Source of the DNA: Blasia pusilla
Taxonomy: Eukaryota; Marchantiophyta; Marchantiopsida; Blasiales
Length of the DNA stretch: 64,000 nt
Direction of reading: 5' to 3'
NCBI GenBank assembly: GCA_050084515.1
Contig: CM114274.1
Span: 33,790,001-33,854,000 of the forward strand
The notes below the pieces were generated by a model. The model ran no database searches, was not told where the DNA came from, and saw only the letters and a list, made by a program, of their open reading frames with translations. Numbering within the stretch: the stretch's first letter is position 1; the number at the start of each line of letters is the position of its first letter. Positions 1 through 10,387 of the stretch are shown one piece after another. Position numbers and translations under genes: made by a program.

Positions 1-1705
1 AGAGATAGAGAGAAGAGGCGCGAAATTGGAAGGGACCTTCTATTCGTCCATAGGGAAAAAATGGAAAATCATTGGCGCTTCTCGTTCCGACCCATAAAAG
101 AAGACAATATTACAAGGCAAGACTAGTTCAAGGAGCCGGACTTTTTAAATCTTGTAAATTAATATTCCATAAATGCATGGGCTTTATACTCACACTAAAG
201 ATTTCAATATTTTCTACTAAACTATATTATATTGGTCAATCCTATTTGTATAATCATCATACTATTAAGGGCGTTAGCCTTGGCTCACATGCTCCCAATG
301 AAGGCCACGAGGCCAGAGAAACCTTTCAGTTTTTCGATTTTTGCTTAATTCTTCCTATACTAAGCTATGCGCCTTGTTCAAATGCTCCCAATAAAGACCA
401 AGTGTGAAGTCTTTTAGTTTTTTTATTTTTTTAATTTTTCCTATATTAAGCCATAACTTGAATAGAAAATAGTTTTTAATAATTATATCAATTTTTTTAA
501 AAATAAATGTAAATTAAAAAAATTGAATCTTCAAGAGAAGATTGTGATTATTTTTTCATGATCAATTTATTATTAAAATATTTAGGAAAAAAATTAAATA
601 TTTTTAAATATTTTTGGAAGTTAAATTACAGATTAATTGAGAAAAAAATTAAAAAAGATAATAGAAGAGTAGTGGAAAATTTATCATTCTAAAAAAATAT
701 GAAAATGATTTAAATTTTTTTAAAAGTTCAATCTTTAAATATGAGGGACTTCTAAAGAATATTTTGATATTCTTTAGAAATTCCTCAGAAGTATTCACGG
801 GAATAGAATATTATTTAAATTTTAATTGAAGAGTGGAATGACTTAAAAGAGTGGAATGTTATTTTTCCTTTAAGTTTTAAGAAAGGGAAAATTACATTTA
901 ATTTTTTAAATAAAATATTTCTAATCCGGTTTTCAAAATTCATTTCATGCAAAGCATGGGCATGCTAACTAATAAGATAAACTAGTTGGAAAATAAGACA
1001 AAATAGAAACAAGTTTAGAGTTTTATCCCTTAATTCACATTCGATAGGAAGAAATGAATTTGAATGGAAGAGGGAAATGATTTTAGTAACTGAGATGATT
1101 ATTTAGTTGAGAAATGGTATTTTGATGGGGAGAATAGAAATTTAAATTTTATTTATTATTATTTAAACTTTATGGAAGGATGGAGTTACCGAGGGGAATG
1201 GTGCGTTATTTAAATTTTAATTGAGGAGTGGAATTATCCCTTTAAGATTTAAGAAATTAAAAATTTAGAGTTAAAATTTTAAATAAAATAAAATTTAAAA
1301 ATAATCATTTAAATTCCAAATTCGTACTTTAGGAAAATAAAATGAATTTGAATGATTCCATTAATTAAAATTAACAAAAAGCTTAAATTGTGGCTGTTAT
1401 TTTGATGAGAAGGTAGATATTATTTAAACTTGATTAAATGTGAAATTATTTGAAATTCATGGATACTATTTAAATTTAGACTGAAAATAAAAATATTAGA
1501 AGCTTAAATTAATAATTAAATGAATTTATTTATAAATTAGTAAAAAATCATTTTTTCCTTGCAAACACGGTCATGCTAACTAGTACTAAGCTTGTGTAGA
1601 AAGTAAATCCCCCGACTTGGCTCGAGTGCCGTCCACAAAGTTTAAGGCGACGCCTTCAAACTGCCCAGTACTTTCATGATCCGAATATGGAGTTGTCCAC
1701 ATATG
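1..1705. repeat. AT-rich repeat debris with no gene
   Basis: This stretch is strongly AT-rich and has no convincing coding region; the only ORF (72-407) resembles nothing recognisable. A degenerate unit containing a TTTAAATTTTAATTGA core followed by GAGTGGAAT occurs near 813-840 and again near 1211-1236, so the region contains diverged internal repeats. Two short Helitron-like 3' ends on the plus strand lie at about 946-972 and 1562-1583 (see separate entry). It reads as old transposon sequence flanking the MULE insertion that begins at 1706. Confidence 0.5.
946..1583 (+). repeat. Two Helitron-like 3' termini
   Basis: At 946-972 a small hairpin (CATGC, three bases, GCATG) is followed by GGCATGCTAACTAA and then T. 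At 1562-1583 the related CATGCTAACTAG is followed by T. Helitron 3' ends are known to have a short GC-rich hairpin followed by CTRR and to insert before a T. A third related end lies on the minus strand at 40779-40800. No 5' TC end or Rep/helicase coding was found, so these would be non-autonomous or decayed copies. Confidence 0.35.
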
Positions 1706-1832
1706 CAAAAGCCATAGATAGCCGCGGCCATGCGTTTAAGGCCGCGTAGAGTAGGCCTTAGGCGCAGGCAGTTTGGGACGGGTTTAGGGTCGGTAATAAC
1801 CGGGGCGGATATCGAATCAGTCGAGCGGACGG
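1706..1832 (+). repeat. Left terminal inverted repeat of the MULE
   Basis: The sequence matches the reverse complement of about 14380-14510. The outer 95 bp or so has only about six mismatches by eye. The inner part is less conserved, with small indels around the GCGGATATCG segment. It is GC-rich, in sharp contrast to the AT-rich flank to its left. Confidence 0.88.
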
Positions 1833-1836
1833 AGTT

Positions 1837-1985
1837 TGACGGACAGTGGACGTATGGACGGATGGATGGACGGACGGATGGACGGGTGGACGGACGGACG
1901 GACGGAAGGACAGACGGATGGACGGGCGGATGGACGGATGGACAGACGGACGGCTGGACGGCAGGACGACTCCACGGACGGCAGG
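1837..1985 (+). repeat. Subterminal GACG/GATG tetranucleotide array
   Basis: Degenerate tandem GACG, GATG and GGCG units run just inside the left TIR. The reverse-complement units (CCGTCCATCCGTCC type) occur at about 14335-14395, just inside the right TIR. The array is therefore an inverted subterminal feature of the transposon. All overlapping Pro/Arg/Ser-rich or Gly/Asp-rich ORFs here are artefacts of the repeat. Subterminal arrays in DNA transposons are often transposase-binding sites; that role is inferred here. Confidence 0.8.
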
Positions 1986-2121
1986 GCGGAGCGTGAAGGA
2001 GCGTGAAGCGAGCGAACATCTTTGAGGTTTATCGAAGAAAACCAAAGAGACCCTAAACCCGAAACCTCCACCTCCGAAACCTGCGTCTGTTGTGTGTGCG
2101 CTATCGCTCGCGCTCGGTCGA

Positions 2122-2301
2122 TAAGCCACAAATTGCCTTGAGGAGGAGGTCTGCCACAAATCGCCTTGACGAGGAGGTCTGCCACAAATCGCCTTGAGGA
2201 GGAGGTCTGCCACCAATCGCCTTGAGGAGGAGGTCTGCCACATATCGCCTTGAGGAGGAGGTCTGCCACAAATCGCCTTGAGGTCTTTCGGTCTGCCACA
2301 A
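2122..2301 (+). repeat. 28-bp tandem repeat, about six copies
   Basis: A unit containing TCTGCCACAAATCGCCTTGA and then GGAGGAGG recurs with a 28-bp period (for example starts at 2150 and 2178). Units differ by single bases, and the last is partly replaced by GGTCTTTCGG. It lies 0.4 kb inside the left end of the MULE. It is a direct array without unique spacers, so it is not a CRISPR. Confidence 0.85.
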
Positions 2302-2390
2302 ATCGGTCGAAGAATAGCTAGCCGCGGCCTTGTGCTTCGGCTTTTCGCTCGTATTCTATCTCTATTTGCTTGTTTTTTCCGGGTTTATGA

Positions 2391-2655
2391 GGTTGGTGTT
2401 TCTGTATCTTTCCAGGCGTCCATACAACACCATCGTCTTAATTTTTCTTCAGCGAGATAGGTGGCGTTCCTTCCTCTCCCCTTGCGCTGATCTCGGTGTC
2501 GGTGTCGGGGTCGGTCTCTTTGGTCGATGTGATTCACGGTCGACAGGACGTTTTGATACTTCTGAAGAAAACCTGAACGTTTTCTGTCTTTGTTCGACAA
2601 TTGGCAGGTTGGTATTTCTGTATATTTCCAGGCGTCCATACAACACCATTGTGTC
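2391..2655 (+). repeat. Duplicated ~48-bp segment in MULE left arm
   Basis: A segment containing the TTTCTGTAT(C/A)TTTCCAGGCG core plus TCCATACAACACCAT occurs at about 2391-2438 and again at about 2606-2653. Each copy has a CCAG just before GCGTCCATAC that could act as a splice acceptor. The stretch 2660-3720 shows no convincing gene. Confidence 0.6.
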
Positions 2656-3721
2656 GCCTATTGTACAACGTGTGGCAACTATTGTACACAGAGACAAGGT
2701 AAATAGACATTCAGACTCCAATCTCATTATATGTTTACCAATGGGCTGACCTTCCATCTCTGCTGCACAAATAGAAGGCATATTTTGAGGATATGTCCAC
2801 TCAGATCCAACTGACCTCCGAAAGCCAAAGATTTGACCCTGAGTTTATTTCTCAGCAAGACAAAATTTATCCATCAAATGAGGATAAATCAGATGTTTGT
2901 GCTTTGTTGGAATACCGAAACTCTTGATGTTCACTCCTCGGTTTGTCTTCTCACTGTCCCTGCATCTTCTGCCTCTAACTCACTAATGTGTAGGATTGTA
3001 AGGCCAGAGCCTGAAATACACAGCCCTGCACTGACCTTGCCATCAATTGACTTGTAACGGGGCCACACGTCTGCCATCTTGGCGGTAGTTCTTATTTTCC
3101 CTGTGGATGGTGAAGGGTTCTGTTTGGGATTTTAGGCTTAGTGGTACATGGATCAACACCTCATCATCGATACCTAACGTACATTCGATAACTTTGAAAA
3201 TTTTGTAAAAGGCCAGAAGGTACAAGCCGTCAATATACGGTAGATAACCTGTGATGGACGCGTGTATGCCATAAATGCTTGGTAGATGTACATACCTCCC
3301 CAGAGAAACATTTCATTTTGTGAGTTTCTTGTTATGTAGGTATAAATATCTCTTCCTGATTATGTAGAAATATGTATCACAGAGAACAAGTTTCTTACCA
3401 ACTAGTGTAGGCATATCTGTGCTGTAATGCTAACGTCAGAGTATCCCGAAAAAAAAAAAAGGCAAATCTGTCCAATTGTATAAGGTAGATTTATCCCAAA
3501 AGATTTGCAAGAAAAAAACGAGTGTTCAACCGAGAGGAACTATATTTTAGAATTGATTTATATTCGTGTACCAGACCAGTGGTCATGAATTGAAGTGGAT
3601 TCTGTTTAATATCCACATATATACCATACATTTTCCCCTTATCGCAGATACTTTTAAGATGTAAATGATTATAAGAAGTATTTGAAAAGGCGATGAAGTA
3701 TCAGAGCATTGCGACGAAGTA

Positions 3722-3973
3722 TCAGAGCATTACCAAACCTGTGAGCACTATTTCACCTCCTGTTTTCCCTATGGCCTGATTGCCTGAGATATTGAGTGCC
3801 GTGAGGGCAGAATGAGTGTTGTGCATAAGTCGAGCAAACGTCTGGACGTTGTCTTCTCCTATGTCGCAGGTTTCCAGACTTACTCCAAAGCTATAGATAT
3901 CCTGCTTTTCGGTGTTCGGGTGGAAATGGTCATTACCGAAAGCCATAGATTCTCCGTGATCATTTTCAGGCAT
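3722..3973 (-). pseudogene. Possible captured host exon, LRR (ribonuclease-inhibitor type)
   Basis: The 83-residue minus-strand frame contains a stretch resembling one ribonuclease-inhibitor-type leucine-rich repeat: ETCDIGEDNVQTFARLM, then SALTALNISGNQAIG and a GG segment. Nothing upstream or downstream in the MULE continues such a protein. The frame runs into a plausible splice donor (CACAG then GTTTGG) just after the repeat, as expected for one exon of a larger LRR gene. The best reading is a host gene fragment captured by the transposon, as in Pack-MULEs. A chance resemblance cannot be excluded because only one repeat is visible. Confidence 0.4.
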
Positions 3974-5033
3974 ATCATGTAGGTCGAGCCTTGACTCAAA
4001 AATTGAAAGAGCTCATACCAAGACAACTATTCAAGATACCCATCCAGGTTAAGTTTTTTTACAAACTTTTGGATGAATGCATATTAACTTGTGTTATCTG
4101 AATGCATATTCAATGTAAGTTTATGGATTAAAGTACGCTAGTGTGGAACCCGTGCCATGCATGGAGTTAATAGGGTTGCTCAAGGAAAGCCATGTTTGGG
4201 GGCAGTTTCCTAAACATTTTCTTCCTGCCTGCCGGTGTTACAAAACTTCATTTTGCTACCCGGATGCAGGCTCTGTTTTGATTATTATATCCTTTGCAGG
4301 CATGCACAGGTACGAAAGTAATCGCCAGTGAAGCTATATGAGCAATGCGAAAGGATGCTCCGGCTAAGTGCTATGGTTAGTTGCCCTAATATTTCACATT
4401 TCATCCAGTCAAGACACTTGTGCTGCCAACGAAGAATCATTGAACACTGCAAGAGGTTGGCATTTTAGGGTCATTTACTTGGATAGTACTAATCAATTTG
4501 AGCGTAGAAATCCCTCGCTTGTGGTTGGAATGGATATTTAAAAAAGTTTCGGCTGGTATGTGTGCACTTTTTAAAATATCCTTCCTGTCTTTGAGTGTTT
4601 CTGAATACTTACATACCACGATGCACTAACTATATCCTATTTCCATTGGCACTTGCCTCTTTCGTAATTTTGGATCAGGGTGGTCCTATGGTGGTAACGT
4701 TTCAGAAGCAGGGTCGAAGATAGACCCTCTCAAACAACAGAGACTATCATCATCCACACCCTTCCGAACTTCTTTGAACTTCTTTCAACAAAGCCGCGTT
4801 TATATCTGCGAGTGGTTAGTAAGCCTTCTCCATTATCCAACCCAATTCTTTGAAGTTGTAACCATTTCATGTTTGAATTGGAATCCTGATGCTGAGCTCA
4901 TTTGCAATTCATGCAGGGTAGCGTTGCGCGCTCAAATTCCTTGCTGCTATCAAATCTGCCACTACTGTCGACCTAGGTCTCGAATGTGAATTTGCCTCAG
5001 TTGTAGGGCTTGTAGAGTACTACGTATCGCATC

Positions 5034-5862
5034 ATGTCCAATATCGTCCAGTTCTTAGATGCAAATGGGATGCAAACTTTGAATATGCTAGTTAGGAAAC
5101 CTGAAAATGTTACACGTTTCCTGTCTGGCAATCAAGGATCCGTTGAAACATGGGTGAGCCCCATCATTCATACAAACTCATGCCCTGATTTCTTTCTGGC
5201 AGATATTATTTGCAAACGCACACACCTACTATCCAGTAGTTATTTGGATGATTGGATCATTGTAGGGTTCCCTCTAGATACATACCATTGCATAGAACAG
5301 GCAGCTAGGGATGCTGGGTACCACGTGGCTTTCAGTCCGAAAGCACGGTTGGTTGAAAATCACGTTTGGTTTCACTCCTATTTCCAGAAAAGAGGAGGAA
5401 ACACTGAGTTTGTTGTAGTTGGTGACGAGGGAGATAAGGTGACAGCCCACAAGATTCAAGACATCAAGAATCTGATGGAGGCATCACAACAGAACATGGT
5501 ATCAAAATTAGTATGCACTATCCGATTAAAGCGGAGGTTAAATGCCACAGAGGATGTAGATGATAGCAACAACGTCCCTTGGGTGATTGGGGTCACTCCT
5601 AAAAGGGTTTACCTTATCGACCAGACTGACATTGATGATCAGCTTCACTTGGAAAAGGACCAACATGTGGATTTATCCGAAGTTATCAGCTCCTTTGCCA
5701 TTCTGAATTTAGCTCGGGGTAAGCTCTTAACATATTTTATTGAATTCATCCTCTTTTTACATAAAAGTTGTGTTCTTTGGTAGACTTAATTCAACAAACT
5801 GACTAATCAGGTGTGCTTGATTCATCTCCTTGCAGGTGGAGGACAATCTTCTGCATCTTGAA
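5034..5862 (+). CDS. MULE accessory protein A, function unknown
   Basis: The frame opens at ATG 5034 and stays open for over 680 bp. A GT donor after 5718 joins an AG acceptor at about 5835 and gives a short last exon ending about 5862 (roughly 236 residues). The product looks like a soluble globular protein: acidic and hydrophobic stretches, a central segment around WFHSYFQKRGGNTEFVVVGD, and a C-terminal part with PWVIGVTPKRVYLIDQ. No family is recognised. Another open frame overlaps the start (about 4920-5091), so an upstream exon is possible and the start is uncertain. It lies inside the MULE on the strand opposite the transposase. By position it compares with accessory genes of MuDR- or VANDAL-type elements, but no sequence homology to those is claimed. 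Confidence 0.5.
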
Positions 5863-6470
5863 AACCTTATGAATGGTTAGGAGATTTAGGGTTTGTGTTA
5901 CCTTTTTGAGGCCTAGTTCTTATCGTAAACCATATACCGAAGTACCTACATATAGATCTTCAATATAGGGATAGTATTTATGTAAGCTGACAACTCCAAG
6001 TGGTCAGACAATCACGAACAATCCTCACGTCTACCTTTTAGACGATTTGTTTGGGCGGTCATGGGCAAGCCTCACGTCTACCTTTTAGAGGATTTTTGGG
6101 CGGTCATGGGCACGTCCTAGGAATACTGGTATTCCGAATGGCGAATTTTCATTGCCCTAAGTCTAGCTCTTCCTTTTTTATTTAGTTTGATATTTACTAA
6201 AGAGCACATAAGCCTAAACCTGATATGCGTATGCTCTCATCCGGGAAAATAAAATTCCATCTGAGAAATCGTGCTCGCTTCGTGCTGTTGTCTTTCAATG
6301 CCCAAGGTAACTATTTCATGCTTACTTGTATGGTTGGTAATGTTGTTACATAGGGCTCATTTTACAAGGGAGACGCGGAGAAAGAGCTCTCCGCACTTGA
6401 GCCTCTAAACATGTTTGCTGCGTTTATGGGAAAAAGCCCACCCCCGTCTCAAAAGCAGGCTTACCAAACA
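5863..6470 (+). other. Spacer between the two accessory genes
   Basis: No ORF is convincing here. A direct duplication is visible: CTCACGTCTACCTTTTAGA and nearby GGGCGGTCATGGGCA-type sequence occur at about 6023-6065 and again at about 6070-6112. Confidence 0.4.
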
Positions 6471-6599
6471 TCACTTTGTGGAGGGATCCAGTGGAGTGGG
6501 TCCACTATTGTTCTGATGAGGAGCACAAGCAAAGACGTTTGCTTGTGCTCCAAGTGAAATTGAATTTTTCCGCCTGCCGGAAAATTTCAACTCCCACCT

Positions 6600-8556
6600 T
6601 GCGTCGCACTGGCTTAGGCCAGTGCCTGGAACACCTCGTATCACAGGGAAGAAGAAGTCAGATGCTGATATTCAAGGCATAGAAGTTGACGATGAAGACG
6701 AGGGTAAGAGTGGGTCCACTATGTGATTGAATTATAGATAGATTGCTCATCTAATTTCCTGGTTTTGCTTAAGGGTCAGAATCTCTCTCATAAACTGTCT
6801 CATCACGTACTTTCTATGCAGGGACTCACACACATCCTTCTCTTGCCAATCTCACACTTAGAGGCACAGTCTTGCAACGTTGGGCTAACCGAAAACGGTA
6901 GAAGAAGAATGCTATCCTCAACAAAGCCAAAGACCATGCGAGAAGGGCTGTCGGGCCGTATGTCCCCATGCCTGCACTTACTGATCTGCTGATTGCATTT
7001 GAAGCTCATTGTACTGCAGATTTCCAACAAACCTCATGGGCATGCTTAGCAAAGGTGGAAGAGTTTGAGAAGGCCAGGGAGGAATTGGAGAGTGCTTTGG
7101 TGCGCCCTACGACCATAGTGAGGGGATGGATAGAGGCCGGTCAAAAGCTTCTCCCTTCGAACATCCCTGCTGATAGGGTACATCGTGCGACATATTGGAG
7201 ATGTCGAGCTGCGTTCCACCACTTATCTGCTGTGTGATGATGGATAGGCAAGAACCTTATCGATGGGATGCCGATTTAGAGACTAGAAAACAACAGGTTG
7301 AGCAATCTCTTGCAGTATTAGATGGGATGTACAGAGCGCATCGGCATGCCTGGTTCATCAGCGAGCAATACTTTGTCCCTCGATTCAAGTATAATTACCG
7401 GGTTTGGAAAGAAGCCAAAAAACCGTTTATACTAGCAAAAATGAGAGAGAAAGTGACACGTATGTATGTGGATGGACTTGGCTGCAGCCATGCTGATGTT
7501 GTGTCCAGGGTACAAATCTTGTCCTTTCATTCTAGTCATTGAATTATCCCCTCCATTGAAATTGCGCTAAGTTGGTACATTCTATGCATGGTTTCTACTC
7601 CTGTGCATTTCAAATGATTGGTCATTTGGTGAACATGTGTGTAGGGAGGTGTGGATATGGAGATTGTGGACTCCAATGACTCAAACTCTGTAGATGATGG
7701 TCACCGGACTCTAGATTCTGCAGAAACACAGAGGATGGAGGAGAGGTTGGTTAGGCCTGACGTAGAGACTGTATACTCAGATGAGCCAATTGACTCTAAC
7801 ATTGTGCACACACGGAATCAAAGACCCACCTCTAGATCCGGTAGGCCTATGATGGAGAAATCTTCCAGGGTCACGCGTGATACAAGGAAATCTCCTCGCC
7901 TTCATCATGTAGTATCCAGTGCATGCCAAGCATCCCGTGGATACCCTAAGTCACCTAGCCCGGACCAAGTGGTGGTGCAGGGTGAGCCTACTGTGAGATC
8001 CAAGTATCCTACGGGGAGAACTAAAGAGTCCTTGAAAAGGAGGAGAAGGATCATGCTGGACGAAATGAAGAAGAAGACGGACTTAGAGACGGGATTGCAG
8101 TTACACAACAAACGAAATTCTAAACCCTTTGAGAAACTTCTTTTTTCTGGAAGAGTTGTACTTGCCTCACACATTCATGTGGCTTTTCAGCAGGCGCCGA
8201 CGGGAGATGGACACCTTGTAGCGGTTGCTGTGAACTTGGACAATGATGGCGTGCTTAGCGGAAGTGACTAGGTTGTGTTTCATCCCCTTCAAACATTATT
8301 GTTAGATATATTGATGATCTTCAAAATCTGCAACGTACAATGCTAATTTAGGGCTGGAACACTTGGGCTGGTAATTAGGTGGGTGGAGATGGACACATAC
8401 AGCCAGAGGTAGCGGTGCCAAGTGAAGACCAACATGCTGATGTGGATGGCGGAGACTTTCATTCTACTCCGCTGCCCCTTTTCTCGACTCCGGCATTGGA
8501 TGTGTTAGAAATGGAAACTTTGTCCACAAGTGGAGCTCCTACAGGGCGACATTAGA
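6600..8556 (+). pseudogene. MULE accessory gene B, basic protein, disrupted
   Basis: Several exons can be chained on the plus strand: about 6625-6707, 6821-7232, a frame change, about 7233-7508, then 7645-8265 and 8383-8556 ending in TAG. Donor and acceptor dinucleotides are visible at 7508/7645 and before 8383. The middle part is helix-rich (EEFEKAREELESALVRP) and is followed by DADLETRKQQVEQSLAVLDG. The C-terminal half is low-complexity and basic, with a probable nuclear signal (TKESLKRRRRIMLDEMKKK). Two lesions stand out: an in-frame TAG at about 6899-6901 and a one-base frame shift near 7232, unless splicing removes them. No family is recognised. It could encode a nuclear DNA- or chromatin-binding factor of the transposon; that is inference from charge and context. 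Confidence 0.45.
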
Positions 8557-10387
8557 GCTGTAGCTTCATCATGTAATGACATGAACCAAGATAATATGCT
8601 TCTAAAACTTCTTTCACAATTTTGATAGACTATAGACATATTTTGAACCTACTTCAAGAGTGTAAATTTACATGTGTTGGTACATTGTGTGTAATTCAAT
8701 TGGCTGTTGGCAATCGTGCATACTCTATATAAAATCAGACTTTGTTTGGGGATGAACCTACTAGGTGCAGCCTGCCCGCGCCATGGAATGCTTTGAATTT
8801 ATTGATGGATGGTTGGAGTTTCTAACCAAATGAAACTACCAATGTCGTGGGATTGTTCATCAGGGCTATCGGTATAAGATCAACATGAGGGGCTATCGGT
8901 ATACCATGGACATTGGGGGCTATTGGAAGCTAAATTTTGTTCCTTATGGGACGGCGGCTGCTTCAGTTTTTGCAGTTTTGCCTTGAGCACTCCATCAAAG
9001 GCTATCGGTCGGACAATTTTTTTCCTTATGGGATGGCGGCTGCTAGAGTTTTTCAGATTTGCAGACCTTCCTTGAGCACTACAACACGAAGCTACAACAT
9101 GTTAGACAATCTTATTTCTGTAACTTCAATGACGGTGTCCTTGTATTTATGCAATTTATGTTGGCATGCCCTAAAGGTGAACTTGTTTATTTGTTCTGTG
9201 TAGATGCGGGATGTATGATGGCAACGAGGGAAGGATGGAAATGTTCTATGCTAATCCATTTCCCCCCGGTTGCCCCAGGGTTAGATGTAACTTAAGAAAT
9301 CCCACATGTACTCTGCAATTGCCTATAATTTTAAAAAAATTCGAAGTGCATATTGTGAGTTGTGTTGTGTACATTGTGCGTTTGACATTTTCACACACTT
9401 ATCACATTCAACCAACCGAAGCAACTCCTGTCGACAATCTTTTTATGTATGTTTGGTTTGTTACTGATGGTCTTATATACTTGTTGAGGTTCTAAACATG
9501 GCCTAGTACATATCCATGGAATTGGAACACTGTTTGTGAGGTGTTCAACAAAATGAACACTGGAGCTACGATGTTCATCTTGCATATGCTTTTTTTCACT
9601 ACATATTACCGCATACGCGTATTATAGACAAGTCGTTGTTGCACTTCAACATTATTTAACGGCTAATCCTTTCACATGATTATTTTAGCGACAAATTTAG
9701 GATCAACTAAGTTAGCTGTGGTAGGGTCGACGCCGCTAAAACTTTACAAAGAGGGACATGGCTCGAGGGTAGGGTTGGGAGCGTGTCCAAAGCATTTTTT
9801 TTCTAGTCAAGCCTATCTCCCTTACTTACAACTAGTTTAGAGGAATCTCTATATGACCAAAGTGGCGGTGTTTTGCATCTACGGTGTGGAACACGACGCA
9901 GTATAACTGCGCCGCCCGTACGTGGTTATGCCTCCGATGTGGAATCGCATGCATGCGGTATGCCCGCCCGACCTAGTTATGAAGTGCATAAATGAAATTC
10001 AAAAATGTCCATGGGATCTGAATGGGATCTGGTCAGAGTTGCCAACGCGATAGAAACCAAACATGATTCAAAAGTTTTTATTCAAGAATGCACAACATAA
10101 TAAGGGGTGAACACATGCTTTCATGTGTTCAATTAAAAAACATGCAAAACAGTGTATATCATATGTTCCCGTGTAACACCTCCTACTTCGTGTTACAAGG
10201 ACTTTACAGCGCTATACTTCAGAGTATTAAAGGAGATTCAATTGGCTTTCACATAAGAGTGGCGTCTTTGGTTTCTCCTATAGCTCCAAGGTGTAATTCA
10301 CAATCTTTTGGAATAGATGAATGAGCAAGGCTATCAAGCATAATATCCACTTTTGTCCTCTTTGAAACACTGGCAGACCTGTAGGTA
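8557..10387. other. MULE interior between convergent genes
   Basis: This is the region between the 3' ends of the plus-strand accessory gene and the minus-strand transposase. Short ORFs at 8937-9495 have no recognisable features. Near-duplicate segments (TCCTTATGGGA(C/T)GGCGGCTGCT, then GTTTTTCAG or GTTTTTGCAG) occur at about 8940-8975 and 9022-9060. It probably holds the two 3' UTRs. Confidence 0.4.

Noticed and set aside
1642-2301. Several overlapping ORFs of 88-161 codons on both strands
   Set aside because: They are translations of the GACG/GATG array and the 28-bp tandem repeat, with Pro-Ser-Val or Asp-Gly-Arg periodicity, and occur in most frames.
2122-2301. CRISPR-like array
   Set aside because: The repeat is contiguous with no unique spacers, and the context is a eukaryotic transposon.
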